Assembly: GCA_902702965.1 (NCBI GenBank)
Contig: CACRXP010000113.1
Coordinates: 1,266,017-1,330,016 of the forward strand
Direction of reading: 5' to 3'
DNA from: Spirometra erinaceieuropaei
Lineage: Eukaryota; Platyhelminthes; Cestoda; Diphyllobothriidea; Diphyllobothriidae
Length of the DNA stretch: 64,000 nucleotides
The notes below the pieces were generated by a model that did no database searches, was not told where the DNA came from, and was given only the letters and a program-made list of their open reading frames with translations. The translations under genes and the position numbers were made by a program. Below are positions 12,116 through 24,600 of the stretch, one piece after another. The first letter of the stretch is position 1. Each line of letters opens with the position of its first letter.

Positions 12116-15107
12116 CACTGTTTTTTTTCATGTAGGTGGTCACGTCGCAGAAGCGTATACTGTGAGTGAGACCTTGGTTACAACGACATTCGGGCCCAGT
12201 ACCAAGTGGAAAGGGAAAGTGTGTGCTAGTTGTTAGAAATCATGTATTCTGTACAAAACAACTGGAGAATGGATTGGAGGGAGTTGGCAGCCAAAGGATG
12301 GTTTCCAGATTCTCCGAATGGACAGAAACGAACGAAGGGGTGGGGGGATTGCGATATTTATACGAGATGGCATCGACTACGTCAGGGTTGAGTCTTCCCC
12401 ATTTTGGCACATTGATTGTGAAATACTCATTTGTTACTTGAAGGTGCCAAACCATCCAAGCCTCCATATGGCCCTGATTTACAGACCGCCAAGCCAGCGA
12501 ACGGATGCGGACGATGCACTTATCACCGAGATAAAAGAAATTTGTCGAAGCAAACACATAATGCTACTTGGTGACTTCAACTGTCCAGACATAGAGTGGG
12601 ATTTGATGTATTGCACGCGATCAGAAAACTCCTTCGAACATAAATTTATGCAACTGATCACAACTGAGTTCCTTACCCAACACGTTAAAGTGAACACTCG
12701 ATTCAGGGATGGACAGCAGTCCAGTTGTTTGGACCTCATCATCATCAGGGATGATAGTTGCATTCTCGGATTGGAATCGCACCCGCCCCTTGGCCGAAGT
12801 GACCACTGCGTTCTGATTTGGGAGTATAGTCATTTTTCAGTACCCGAAATTCGAGCTGCTGAGGAATGAAACGTATGGAAGGGGGATTATACCCGAATGA
12901 AGAACCTGTTACAGAAGGTGAACTGGAATTCAGCACAAGGACCTGACCCAGAAAGCGATTGGTTCTTCTTCAAGAACATAATGCAGCACTTGGTAGAGAG
13001 CTGTTGCCCACTGAAGAGGAAGCCGCGCACATCCCGACCAGAGTGGGTGACGTCAGGAATAAAGAAGAATCTTAAATTGAAAAGGAGACTTTGGAAAAAG
13101 TACGCCAGTTTTCAAAAAATAGAGCATTTGGCTGACTTCAAAAAACAGAGGAATTTATGTCGGAATCTGTTGAGGAGGCAACGGGCACAATTTGAGTCAA
13201 AACTTTTAAAAAATATCCCGCAAAATTCAAAAAATTCTTTGGATACGTGAATAAAGCAAAACGCAACCGGGACTGCATTCCCTGTCTAAAAGATCGCCAG
13301 GGAAATACGTTGTCTGACAACTCAGATAAGGCGAATCTGTTATCCGAATTCTTCACGTCTGTGTATACTGAGGAGCCGGCTTTTGATGAAAGAGTTTACT
13401 CCCCAAATGTCAAATCCAACAGTACAATTAGCACGGTGGACTTCACAACAGACACGGTAAAGAAAACTTTGAGGCAACTACAACCCACTAAATCCCTTGG
13501 TCCGGACGGCGTGTTCGCGAAATTTCTGAATGAGCTCTCAGACCAACTGGCCTCTCCGTTATCCAAGATCTTCAAAACATCGATGGAGACCGGGGCTTTG
13601 CCTACCGACTGGAAGAAAGCAAATATAAGCCCAATTTATTAAGGTGGCGAGAGAACAGCCCCAAATAGTTTCAGACCAGTGAGTCTCACTAGCATCTGTT
13701 GCAAGTTGATGGAAAGAGTAATAAAAACGGAGCTGATGCGGCACCTCGAAGAAAACCACTTGCTCAGTCTATATCAGCATGGATTCCGAAGCGGTTGATC
13801 TTGTCTCACCAACCTCCTAGTATCCATGGAGAGCTGGACGAAATCAATTGACATGGGCTTATCAGTCGACGCCGTGTACATCGACTTCAAAAAGGCTTTT
13901 GACGCTGTTCCACACAGACGACTTATATGTAAACTACGTCAAGTGGGTGTGAAGGGAAATCTTCTGAAATGGCTAGCCGATTTCCTTACGGGCAGATCTC
14001 AGCGTGTGTGTATCGGGAACGCTAAATCGGAATGGGCATTCCTGCACAGTGGCGTTCCGCAGGGAAGCGTTAGATAGATAGATAGATAATTTCTGGGTCC
14101 AATTCTGTTCCTTATATATGTGAACGACTGCCTGGACTGTCTGAACTGCGAGCGAGTTATGTTTGCCGACGATCTCAAATTGTGGCAATCATTAGAGAAT
14201 CCGGAAGATTTTGTACAAGACAATTTAAATCGCTTGCAAAAATGGTGTGATGAGTGGTGTCTAAGCCTCAATCGTAACAAATGCCAACTTATCCGATTAC
14301 GTTCGAGCAACAGGAGGCCGTTGAGATTTGAATCTCAGTACTTTATAGGAGGTCACCGACTCGAATCAGTCAACGAATTGACAGACCTCGGTGTGTGGAT
14401 GACGTCAACTCTCAAACCATCGTCTCACTGCGCTAAGGTATCAAAGAAAGCTATGGGTATTCTAGGCGCGATTAGAAGATCTTTCGTCAATTTTGATGAA
14501 GAACTTTTCGGCCGAGTATTTGGCGCATACGTTCGACCAATGTTGGAATATTGTGTCCAGGCATGGTGTCCCTGGACGAAAAAAGATTACACCCTACTGG
14601 AGAACGTACAACGTAGAGCGACCAGGCTAGTCGGCGGATTAAGTACCTTACCTTATGAGAGGCGGCTGGAGAAGCTAAAAATACTTCCTCTCTCTTATAG
14701 ACAGTACAGAGGGGACATGATCATGGCCTTCAGGATCGTCCGAGGGCTAGACTGTGCTCTTTAGTTTGACGACTTCTTCGAACTGGCGCGGACGACAAAT
14801 CTCCGAGGGCACCCATACAAATTGAAGACGAAACATGCCAGACTCGATTTGCGGGTCAAATTCTTCTCTCACCGGCTGGTTGAGGGATGGAACAAATTGC
14901 CGAACTCCGTTGTCTTAGCGGAAAACGTCGAGACTTTCAAAAGAAGACTAGATAAACTTATGCTTGATGGTCAAACATTTACATGATATCAATGACTGGT
15001 ATAACTGCTATGTAAATGTCTGCATGTTTTTTTTCATACGTCTATCTGTAAATATGGTTTTCCAAGGCTCTGCCTCTATCCCTCATATATACTGAATTAT
15101 ACTGAAA
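12116..15107 (+). mobile_element. CR1-like LINE (5'-truncated), endonuclease and reverse transcriptase
   Basis: A 5'-truncated non-LTR element. Its AP endonuclease segment runs about 12290-12870, with LLGDFNCPDIEWD and a SDH motif near 12798. The RT follows with KSLGPDGV near 13495, box A VYIDFKKAFDAVPH at 13875-13916, box B GVPQGSV near 14053 and box C MFADDLKLW near 14160. A LINE C-terminal domain follows, ending with WNKLPNSVV and a stop near 14983. The ORF is broken by an early stop (13640), another near 13797 (arginine-to-stop type), a GATA-repeat insertion at 14071-14089 and a stop at 14762. The 3' tail has AAGGCTCTGCCTCTATCCC and ends in a short ACTGAA tandem repeat, much like the tail of the second CR1-like element at 21.7 kb. 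It sits inside an RTE-like element of opposite orientation and is not active. Confidence 0.9.
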
Positions 15108-17120
15108 GGAAAGTGTCTCCGGAGCCAGGAGAGTGGAATCCCAAGTGTGAGTCAGGGGATGCGTCTAAGCGTCTTAAGCCAGGGCACGTCTGACTCGACC
15201 TTGGATCTTACTGGCCAGATGGATAGCCGAGTAGATGAACTCCAGATGGCCTTCGTGCGCACGTGCAGACACTCGCGGGAGGCCTGGCGTCGCGACAGGC
15301 GCTCGGAGTGGGGCCATTACGGTCATTTTGAAGTTTGCGCGGCCGGAGGGCAGGAGATTCAGGCTTTATTGCATATCCAGTTTTGTCGCGTTGTTGAGTG
15401 TGTAGTCATCCACGTGGAGCATTTCGATGACAATAATCGTTGAGAGACGCCCTTGGATCTTCATAAGTCGGGTATCGAGAAGCTGGTCGTCGTTCCGGTA
15501 AACGATGTGTATCCTTGGATGCCTACCACAGTGGCGCCCATCAGCTTGCTAGATGACATGAGACGTGAATGGGTGGGAGCAAGTACGCATCCCTGTCGCA
15601 TTCTATTGGTCATGGAGAATGCTTCTGGACGTGTGTAACTGTCCGTGACGCGCGCTATCATCTCGTCGTGGAGCTTGCGCTCCGTGTGCGTAAATCCCTC
15701 AGCACGCTTTTACTTCAGCTTGATTTTCTAGAGTGGGTTGCGATTCGCCCCGTAAAAGGCTTACGTCGGGTCCACGAATGTAATGGGAGAGTGGGCCCAA
15801 ATTTCCTGACACTTCAATTTTAGTTTGCCGGTGGCATAAACCCCATCGGTGGCTCAGAGATGGCGTAGGGAGCCACGCTGGCCTTCCGGGAGAAGTCCAT
15901 GTTTTAGACGTCTGTTGAGAGGATCGAGAAGGATACGAGCAAAGTTCTTCCCGACAAACTGGAACGGTGAGATTCTTATGTGATTATCAGAGACTTCCAG
16001 GTTTCCTTTCCGCTTGTAGAGCTGGGTGTTGCTCACGTCCTTGAAATCCTGAGGAACTTTATGTTGGCGCCAGACCTCCTTGAATATTGTAGTAAGTTTG
16101 CCCATTAACTGGGGGCTTCTGTATCGGTGATCTTCGGTCGGGATCGCGTCGGACACAGACGCTGCTGTACAGCTGCCGCATGACTCTGATGGTTTTCTGA
16201 GAGGGAAGGCTGAAGGTCCAGGTGGTTGTTCATTTCAGCTTGGCAGAGCCTATCGATAGCGTCGCCGGAGATCGTGGATGGGCGTTGAGAACGACCCATC
16301 AGTGTTTGGCAGGACGCCTTGGAATTTGCAACTTCCCCATGAGTAGTGTAGTTCCATCGCAACCGAGACGTGGCGCGGTTCCTTTGGCTGTCGTGACGTG
16401 AACGTCTTGACTGACACAAAATTACTTCATTTTATTTCGTTCCATGTGCTTTGGATTTCCTCTGCCTTGCTATCAGTCAAGGCGTCCTACATCTTTCTCA
16501 GCCACTGCTGCATATATCGCTGAAATGTAAGGAAATACTCTTCGCTTGTGCCAGTACTGCAGTCGACGTAGGCTTGGTGCAGTCTCTTCATTTAGCGACT
16601 GGGCTGCTGTTATCTGTCCTCGTCGTCGAACGGGTCCTAGTATTGACGGCGTGTGCGTTCGAAGACGTTTAGGGCAGTGGATTGGATCGCAAACCACAGT
16701 TGACACCACCGTGTTGCCACGGTGGTTGTACCGTCCGGTGTCTGCAGGTCTTCGAGTCGCTGAGGCAATTAATTGCCGAAATCGAAGCGGTGAGCAGGAA
16801 AATTAAGCAGAATAGTATTCAACTTACTTGATGGTCACTTATTCTCTGGTCAACTGCAAGGTCGAAATCTGGACTTCATCCCTTGGAAGACGAGGCTGGG
16901 ATTTGTTCAGCAGTAGGAGACGCAGAACGTCTTGTTCACCAGCACGTCCTGTCTGCCCGCTCCAGCGGCCTGTGAGGTTGGGAGGGTATGATGGAGACGA
17001 GGATCACTGCTTGCTTCATTGCTTTGATGGCGGGTTTTACGGCAACGAGCCGCGGTCTATGTGCCGATCACGTACTTCTAACATTTCTTCAGAGCATCTT
17101 TTTAGTCCTTTATCCGCGAG
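15108..17120 (-). mobile_element. RTE-like retrotransposon, endonuclease/RT N-terminal half
   Basis: This is a minus-strand remnant with many breaks. Near 16640-16480 the translation matches the segment between endonuclease and RT (FxRTRRQ, later RLHQAYVDC). Near 16420-15854 come LSE and PQLMGKL, VPQDFKDV, LYKRKGN, DNHIRIS and GKNFARILLDPLN, the fingers of an RTE RT. At 15661 the box B region MARVTDS...GCVLAPT is present, and near 15420-15400 a box C derivative HVDDYTLN. The intervening box A region is deleted. The C-terminal continuation lies at 12.1-10.6 kb beyond the inserted CR1-like LINE. Dead copy. Confidence 0.68.
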
Positions 17121-17339
17121 GGAGACAAGCAGTGTTTCCCCCTAAATAGGGCTAATAAGACATCCCAGACGAATTCTGAACTCCGCTACGGGTCACGGTT
17201 TTGTTTAGTGGGACAACGGTTCTAGCTATCATGGCTAGCTACATGGCCAGTGGATGTTGAGGTTGATTTCCTGTAATCGTATGAATTCAACTACAAAATA
17301 GCGGATGCAAAGCGCCTGACATCCCTTATCAAAAATCCA

Positions 17340-18741
17340 CCCGTGTTAGGTAAGTTGTTTTCACCAACCGAGATTGTTCCAATATTTTCCCGCCGAGATC
17401 GTGTTTCTGCGCATTTTGAAAATGCAAAAATTATCTGTTATCATGATCCCATCCTTATGGAGCGTAGAATTGGGTCACCTTTCTCACGTAACACCTCTTC
17501 GTCTCAGGTTGATGCCCACAAATTCGGTCATAATACCCGTACTCGTGAGAATTCAGTCGACCATACTCCTGAAAATCCGACTCCCTGTCCCTCCCCTTAT
17601 CCCCTTATTTCTACACCTCCCCCTTAGTCAAACCACTTAACGCCTTTACCTGCCTAGAAATCAGCAGCAGACTCCGTCGTCGTTCCTAGTCCTCGTGATA
17701 ATCCTTCTAGAATGCCCGGAAGTCCGTCGTCATCTGCTTGATTGATAGCTTTTCCACTTCAGCAGGATCCTTCGAGCTCTCCACTAAAGTCCCCGGTGGC
17801 ATGGAGTCAGACTGATATGATCCAAAACCAAATCCGAATCCGACCAAAAGAAGGATAGCATAATTCTATTTAGTGGTATGCCCCTTGGATTTACTAAGCC
17901 TTCACAACCGAGCTCGTCTATAAACTCCGTAGTTACATTTATTACTCTAAATAATTATTTGTTCTTGTTATGACCCGGCCTGGTCATAAATCACGCAAAG
18001 AGTGTACACATTCGACGGTTGTTCCCAATACCAACACGGCAGAAAAGGAGAACACGGCCGGCCACGAACAAATGTATTAGGAATCTGCAAATCGTTCCTA
18101 CTGATAGGATAACGCCGCTTAAGGCCAAACTGTTCCCACGTAAGTCAACGTAACTCCTCTCACCCCCATCCCAGACCTGTTTTCCCACCATCTAATTTTT
18201 ATGGCTAACCGCCCTCCTTCATTAGTCTCTATCTTCCTTCTAGGCCCTCTCCCCCCAAAGTTAACTACCAACAAGCCTGTCCCTGTTCCAACTCTTACTA
18301 TTCCGGTGTCAAAAACGATATCCATACATATATTCTAGGTCTCCTGTCCAGCCATTTCTTGCTGACTCATCATATGTCAGTAACTCTGGATTCACTGTCA
18401 CTTATTCCTTAAATAACAAAAGTATACAGCTTACATATCCACCTCCAATTTTCTTCTTAAATACCATCGACAACAGCCCTGTTGCTGGAAAAACATTTAA
18501 TATTACATTACTAACCTATACAAACAAGCTTACTCTACTACCTCATGCAGAGAAGATCTCTGCTAAGTAAAGTTAAGACTTTATGAAATGTTTGTTCTTC
18601 CCGTTCTCGAGTACTGATGTCCTTTCTTTGCTTTGATGAACGCCCGTGACCGTAATAATATATAAAATGTTCGAGAGTTTCTATTCGAAAAGTCTTCTCT
18701 CAAGCGGCATCCGACATTTCTTATACTGAGAGATGTCAGCT
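17340..18741 (+). mobile_element. Degenerate LINE remnant ending at the assembly gap
   Basis: The recognisable part is near 18570-18740. Joined over small frame changes, its translation reads as a LINE C-terminal domain: MFVLPVLEY, ALMNARDRNNI, then KVFSQAASDISYTERC. This is the region that follows the RT thumb in jockey-like elements. Upstream, 17343-17640 holds an open frame rich in proline and serine that could be ORF1 sequence but is not diagnostic. The element runs into unresolved bases at 18742. Confidence 0.5.
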
Positions 18742-19469
18742 NNNNNNNNNNNNNNNNNNNNNNNNNNNNNNNNNNNNNNNNNNNNNNNNNNNNNNNNNNN
18801 NNNNNNNNNNNNNNNNNNNNNNNNNNNNNNNNNNNNNNNNNNNNNNNNNNNNNNNNNNNNNNNNNNNNNNNNNNNNNNNNNNNNNNNNNNNNNNNNNNNN
18901 NNNNNNNNNNNNNNNNNNNNNNNNNNNNNNNNNNNNNNNNNNNNNNNNNNNNNNNNNNNNNNNNNNNNNNNNNNNNNNNNNNNNNNNNNNNNNNNNNNNN
19001 NNNNNNNNNNNNNNNNNNNNNNNNNNNNNNNNNNNNNNNNNNNNNNNNNNNNNNNNNNNNNNNNNNNNNNNNNNNNNNNNNNNNNNNNNNNNNNNNNNNN
19101 NNNNNNNNNNNNNNNNNNNNNNNNNNNNNNNNNNNNNNNNNNNNNNNNNNNNNNNNNNNNNNNNNNNNNNNNNNNNNNNNNNNNNNNNNNNNNNNNNNNN
19201 NNNNNNNNNNNNNNNNNNNNNNNNNNNNNNNNNNNNNNNNNNNNNNNNNNNNNNNNNNNNNNNNNNNNNNNNNNNNNNNNNNNNNNNNNNNNNNNNNNNN
19301 NNNNNNNNNNNNNNNNNNNNNNNNNNNNNNNNNNNNNNNNNNNNNNNNNNNNNNNNNNNNNNNNNNNNNNNNNNNNNNNNNNNNNNNNNNNNNNNNNNNN
19401 NNNNNNNNNNNNNNNNNNNNNNNNNNNNNNNNNNNNNNNNNNNNNNNNNNNNNNNNNNNNNNNNNNNNN
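18742..19469. other. Assembly gap (728 N)
   Basis: Every base is N. Sequence on both sides is LINE C-terminal sequence of two different elements, so the gap probably spans a repeat junction. Translations across it carry no information. Confidence 1.
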
Positions 19470-20230
19470 AATTTATTATTTAAAAGCCTACGGGAAATTC
19501 GTTCGACCTCACTTGGATTATACCGAATAGGTCTGACGCCCATGGCGCAAGATGAGTTTTCAACTGCTGGGACGAGTGACGCAGGAGCTACGAAGGTGAA
19601 GTATGGTGCTCTGTCACAAGAAGCCAGTCTAGTTGAACCGAATTTGTTTCTCTTAAATTACAGACAACGGCGCGGTCAAGTCATTTAGTTCACTTTGACT
19701 CAGTTATAAAAAACTTGGTGCCACGGAGAGATTCGAAACCACGACTGCAAGGGAGGCTTAGTACAATTACCGCTCTAACCATCTGAGCTACGAGGCCCCA
19801 CAGGACGACGCGAGTTTAATCACTTTGGGTCAAGTTTACCCACCCAACCTACTGCAACGTCTGGAATCCATCAAATCTGATACAGTAAGCTGACTGCCCA
19901 GGCAGGATTTCCTAAGTTATACATCTGAAATCCACCCTGTGACTATCAGGCTCACGTAATTCAGAGGTGTTTTTGCATATTTCAGTTTAAGCTGCCGGCT
20001 TGTTAATGGTCATGAGTGTATCTGACCTTTCGTGGATTTCTTGAATTGAATGGGACGAACCGCCTGCACTGTCATACTTCCAAAATGCATAGAAAGATAG
20101 TCCACAATGTCCAACGGAAAGACTTCTCATCGAGAGTCGGTGGTGCTTGGAACGGACTTCCTGCTCCTCTGGCCCGCTAGGTACTGTTAAGACACCTAAA
20201 TGTGGACACTGAACTCATTTAGTGAGGAAA
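19470..20230 (+). mobile_element. CR1-like LINE C-terminal remnant
   Basis: Just after the gap the translation reads KFVRPHLDYTE, then RPWRKMSFQLLGRVTQ, and near 19620-19690 EPNLFLLNYRQRRGQVI. After an inserted tRNA-like SINE, the tail resumes near 20050-20180 with RLHCHTSKMHRK and FSSRVGGAWNGLPAPLA. This is the order expected for the C-terminal domain of CR1-like LINEs, compare 14520-14990. Several stops and frame changes show decay. Confidence 0.62.
19702..19814 (-). mobile_element. tRNA-derived SINE inserted in LINE remnant
   Basis: On the minus strand the sequence has a polymerase III A box (TAGCTCAGATGGTTAGAGC, complement of about 19771-19789) and a B box (GGTTTCGAATC, complement of about 19733-19743), in tRNA-like spacing. 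The tRNA fold is imperfect and no functional anticodon arm is evident, so a SINE head or tRNA pseudogene fits better than a tRNA gene. Flanking TTTAGTTCACTTTG and TTTAATCACTTTG may be a diverged target-site duplication. Confidence 0.6.
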
Positions 20231-20720
20231 AATTTGCAAGCGTAACCGAGATTGCATAAATGACAGCAATTTGCGCCTCGCTGACATATGTCGTTGACTC
20301 TCCGAGCATATCTATCGCGACCGGTATGTAAGTTCTTAACACAAGTTCTCCTGTCTCCCATGCCAAGGCACATGTTGGCCAAAGAAATGTTAACGCGCAC
20401 TCATTCTGCAACTATACACTCATATTGCCAACTAAGTTCGCAGTCTGCGAAAGTGGTCGAGACTTATGATTGTGAAGCAATTTATTGGAAAGTGCACATG
20501 GAGCGCGGCACATCCCTACATCCACATCGATGAGTTCTTTAGCTTTCTACAACTTTTCCAACTTGCACGAATTACTTCAAAGTTGAGTAACAAAAGGAGT
20601 CTATTGTGTCGTGGCACCGCGGTTCATCAGTACTATCCATTAGGTTAGTATCATTTTAGACCGATTGGTCCTCACAGTCAAGGAAAGGGCGGTAAGTTAT
20701 GCCCGTGGGCGAAACTGATG
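20231..20720. other. No gene recognised
   Basis: This lies between the LINE tail and the transposase stop. No exon or repeat unit is identified. Confidence 0.4.
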
Positions 20721-21675
20721 TCAGTAGGCACGGTCTGTTTCCAATAAGTTCCACATTATCGGGCTGCTTAGTTGACAGAATAAAGTCTTCGTGGAAAACA
20801 ACAGTGGATCCGCGAGGCGAGGCAGTTTTAATGCCCGTGCCACTCCCTCGTGGTCGTCCAACAGCATCGGGCATGTCGGTACCTCGGGCAAGCGTATTTC
20901 AGAAAAGCGCTTGGAGACCTGCGCGGCTACGTGTGGAGACACTTTTATACTGCTGCGGGCACTTTGTAAAAAGGACTCGAAAGGAAATTCCGAGAAATTA
21001 TCCAGCACTCTAAACCGAGCCACATCGTCATACAGGTGAAGCAGGCAGTGGACATTGTAAATAATATCCGAAGGGCTATACAAGGTGGGGAAATTAACTA
21101 CAAAGCGATTTAGCAGAAGCCGGCCGTATTCTCCCCAGGTTATATGCAATACGGGATGGCAGAATATGTGCACTGCGAGGGAGAACTGTAAAAAGTGTTG
21201 ATACCGGGCTTTGCTTAAAGAGGAGGCTAAAACGACGGGGCCTATGTACAGAAGAAATTGCTTATATTCGGCAGCCATCCAGAACTCCAGACAATCGAGT
21301 GTTCTGCATTTACACGAAAACTCGGCCGGCAAACATTGGCTGCACATCTTAATAGACGCATTCAATGAGTTAGAGTGCCTGCTGGAGCCCAGACGCCAAA
21401 TATGCAGTAACATCCGCATGATGCCCAGACAAACCAGGTGCATATAGTCCAGTGGGAAAGAGGCCACCATATCGATGAGTAAATCCTCGAACGGAGACCT
21501 GCCCTTGTGGTGTTGTTCCTGTCTTCGCAACCTGAATGACCTGTCGTCACGCAGACGCCCACTGCATCCTGCAAACGTCATGCGGTTCGCAATAAGTTTG
21601 CCTATAAGGGAACACCTGCGGTGGTTATAGTTAAAAGTACGACACAACATACCTGTCGCATCCGTAATAGACATT
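20721..21675 (-). mobile_element. EnSpm/CACTA-like transposase, C-terminal half
   Basis: The long minus-strand frame carries the hallmark regions of the animal EnSpm-like transposase: YYGCDRC (joined across a 37-nt intron at 21652-21616), NRMTFAG, QEQHHKGRSPFEDLL, DMVASFPLDYMHLVCLGIMR, then YIGPVVL, YQHFLQFSLAVHI, LYSPSDIIYNVHCLLHL and FSEFPFES. The C-terminal domain after 20850 is open to a stop at about 20721. The N-terminal half lies at 26.4-27.2 kb on the same strand and is separated by a CR1-like LINE. These enzymes cut and paste DNA in the nucleus with a DDE-type catalytic domain. This copy is interrupted and cannot make a full product. Confidence 0.8.
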
Positions 21676-24600
21676 GTTTATTTCAGTTCACTTCAGTTTA
21701 TTTGGTATGGATAATAGGCAAAGCCTTTGAAAACCCCATTGATTACATGTCAGCTCGTTAGAAATAACTGTACACGAACAAAAAATATTCGACATTAAAC
21801 AGTACTTAATTCATTTGAGTAGCATTGTCTCAGACGAAATATTCGTGGGGACGTGGGGTCTTAGTTCAGATTCAGACTCTCGAGGGAAAACAGGGGACAC
21901 AAATAATCATCCAAGCGTTTCTTGAAGAGTTGCAGAGACGTCGCCTCCACGACTGACTGAGGGAGATCGTTCCATTTCTCCACTACTCTCTGCATGAAAA
22001 ATTCAGAACGAAGATTCAGCCTGGACATTATTGTCCGGAACTTCATCGAGTGACCACGGAGATTGGGTGAAAGGTGCCACTGAAACATGTCCTCAAATTT
22101 AAGTCCATGCTCAAGGTCATGTATTATCTTGTAGACGAGGATAGGATCACCTCTTTGCTGCCTGTAACACAGAGGGAATAAATTAAGGCAATTCAGTCTG
22201 TCTGTGTAGGATTGGCTTTTTAGACCGTTTACCAGCATTGTTGCACGCCGTTGTACTCGTTCGAGGCATGCTTGGTCCTTTACTAGCCATGGCCGCCATG
22301 CTTGTATGCCATATTCTAAATGGGGCCGAACAAAAGTGCCGTAAACTCTCCCAAAAGGTCTTGCTCAAAGTTTACGAAAGCCCTTTTGATTGCATGCCTT
22401 GATTTGCAGCCTTGTGGCACTGCAGTGTTGGTTTCAGGCTGTTCTGTATCCAAACCCCGAGATCCTTCTGTGAAGATTCTGCGGGGAGCCTTATATTTTT
22501 AAGGTGATATGTCCTCAGGCTCTCATTTGAATGAGAGTTTGTTGGACGCAGGTGAAGGACGGCACACTTCCCCACATTGAAATCTAGAAGCCATTTCTTC
22601 GACCACGCTTGCAGTCCGTGCAGATTATCTTGAAGGGATCTCTGATCATTTAGGCCCTTCATGACTTGCCAGAGCTTGATATCGTCTGCAAACATTATTT
22701 TGCCGCAGTCGAGTTCCTGAAGGCTGTCGTTAACGTAAAGGATGAAGAACAATTGTCCCAGAACTGAGCCTTGCGGCCCACCACTGGTCACATTCACCCA
22801 TTCTGACATATCATCCCCGACACAAACACGTTGTTTCCGACCAACCAGAAACGCCCTAATTCAGTTCAGAAGATCTCCCCGGATGCCGATGGCGCTCAAT
22901 TTGTGAAGAAGACGTTGGTGCGGGACAGTGTCCAAAGCTTTGCAGAAATCGATGTATACGAAATCGACCTCAAAACCCTCTTCTAAAGCCCTGGTCCAGA
23001 TCTCCAGACCAGCTAGCAGATTTGAGAGGCAGGAACGTCCTCTCCGGAAGCCATGTTGAAAATCCTGCAAGATGTTATTTTCTTCACAAAACTGCTGTAT
23101 AGCGCTCTTTACTATAGCTTCCATCGTTTTGCAAAGGAGGCAAGTTAAGATAATAGGCCTAAAGTTGCTTACAGTCATCCTGCTACCTCCCTTATGCAAT
23201 GGAACGAGGTTAGCTGTCTTCCACTGTGAGGGCAGCCTTCCTGTTCGCATTGACAGGTCAAAGACAGTCGAAAGAGGCTTTGACAACTCCGTTGATAGCT
23301 CCTTAAGTATTAGTCGGGGAATTCCATCGGGTCCAGGAGACTTATCAGGTTTTATTTGACTGAGGACGCGTCTGACTTCTTCGACGGAAAAGGCGACGGT
23401 TTCAATGACGGCAATATCTTGGCGCATTTGAAGCTCCTGGCTGTGTCGGTCCATTTCAAACTTCTGATTGTCTTCTGGGGACTCCTCCGTAAAAACCGAT
23501 CGAAAAAACTGAGACAGTAATCACACTTTCTGTGGCCCTTCAACTAATAAGTTTCCGAGGCTATCCTTTAGACACGCAATTTCGTCCCTATGTTTCCTCC
23601 TACTACGGAAGTACCCGTAAAACTTATTGGGACATGTAATGGATTCTGCTATCAGACGGCGCTCGAAAGAAGTTCTAGCAACCCGTATTTGTTTGCGGCA
23701 TTTATTGCGTTGATCCTTATATTCGGCGAATGACCTTGGATCTCGAAGTTGCAAATACTTTTTCCAGAGTCTCTGTTTCTTCTTCATGGTCTTTTTTGTC
23801 GTCGGTTTGACCCACGGCGGTCGCGCACATGGTCTTGCCATTTTTATGGGACAATGGGAATCAATTAGACGCTCTATAATCCCGCGAAAGTACTGCCAGA
23901 ATTCGTCTGACTCTTCTGTGTTGAACAACCAGGTTTCCTCCAAAAGAGTACGTTTCATTGCGTTAAAGTCACCCTTCTAAATATTTCTGCGCCTCTTGAT
24001 TTTTGGTTGTTGGTTCGATAGGATAGAGCAGACGCCGGTAAATGCAATATGATCGCTTAAACCGAGTGGAGGTTGTGGATTCACTTCCCTTATGAGTCCT
24101 TCTTCTTTACTGAAAACGAGATCTAAACAGTTAGATCGTTGTCCTTCTCTCATTCTTGTTCCGAATTTTATGTGCTGAATGAGGTATTCATTCAGGGTGA
24201 GTTGAAGTAGCTTGTGGTCAAATGACGTGGACGGGGCGTTTGTTAGGGGAATGTTCCAGTCTATTCCTGGAGCGTTGAAGTCACCCAGAAGTAGTAAGTT
24301 CTCCTGCTTACATAGCAACTCCAGTGCACTAAGTAATTCCATATCGGCGATTTCATTCGAGCTAGGAGGCCGATAGACAACACACAGGTTCAGAGTCGGT
24401 AATTGTTTGATAAATATCTTGCATGAAATTATTTCAAAATTTGGGGGTACACCATCGGATATTTCTCGTTGACAGCACGCAATTTCATTTGACACATAAA
24501 TTGCTGTGCCTCCTCCTCTACGCTGAAATCTGTCACAACGGAACAGTTGGTAGCCTTCAACACTGACTTCTCTACTACTTATTTCCACAGTCAAACATGT

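Noticed and set aside
18581..19543. Long open frames across the gap
   Set aside because: They consist of unresolved N bases and carry no coding information.
19720..19800. Functional tRNA gene
   Set aside because: A and B boxes are present, but acceptor and anticodon arms do not pair well. It lies inside a LINE with possible flanking repeats, so a SINE fits better.
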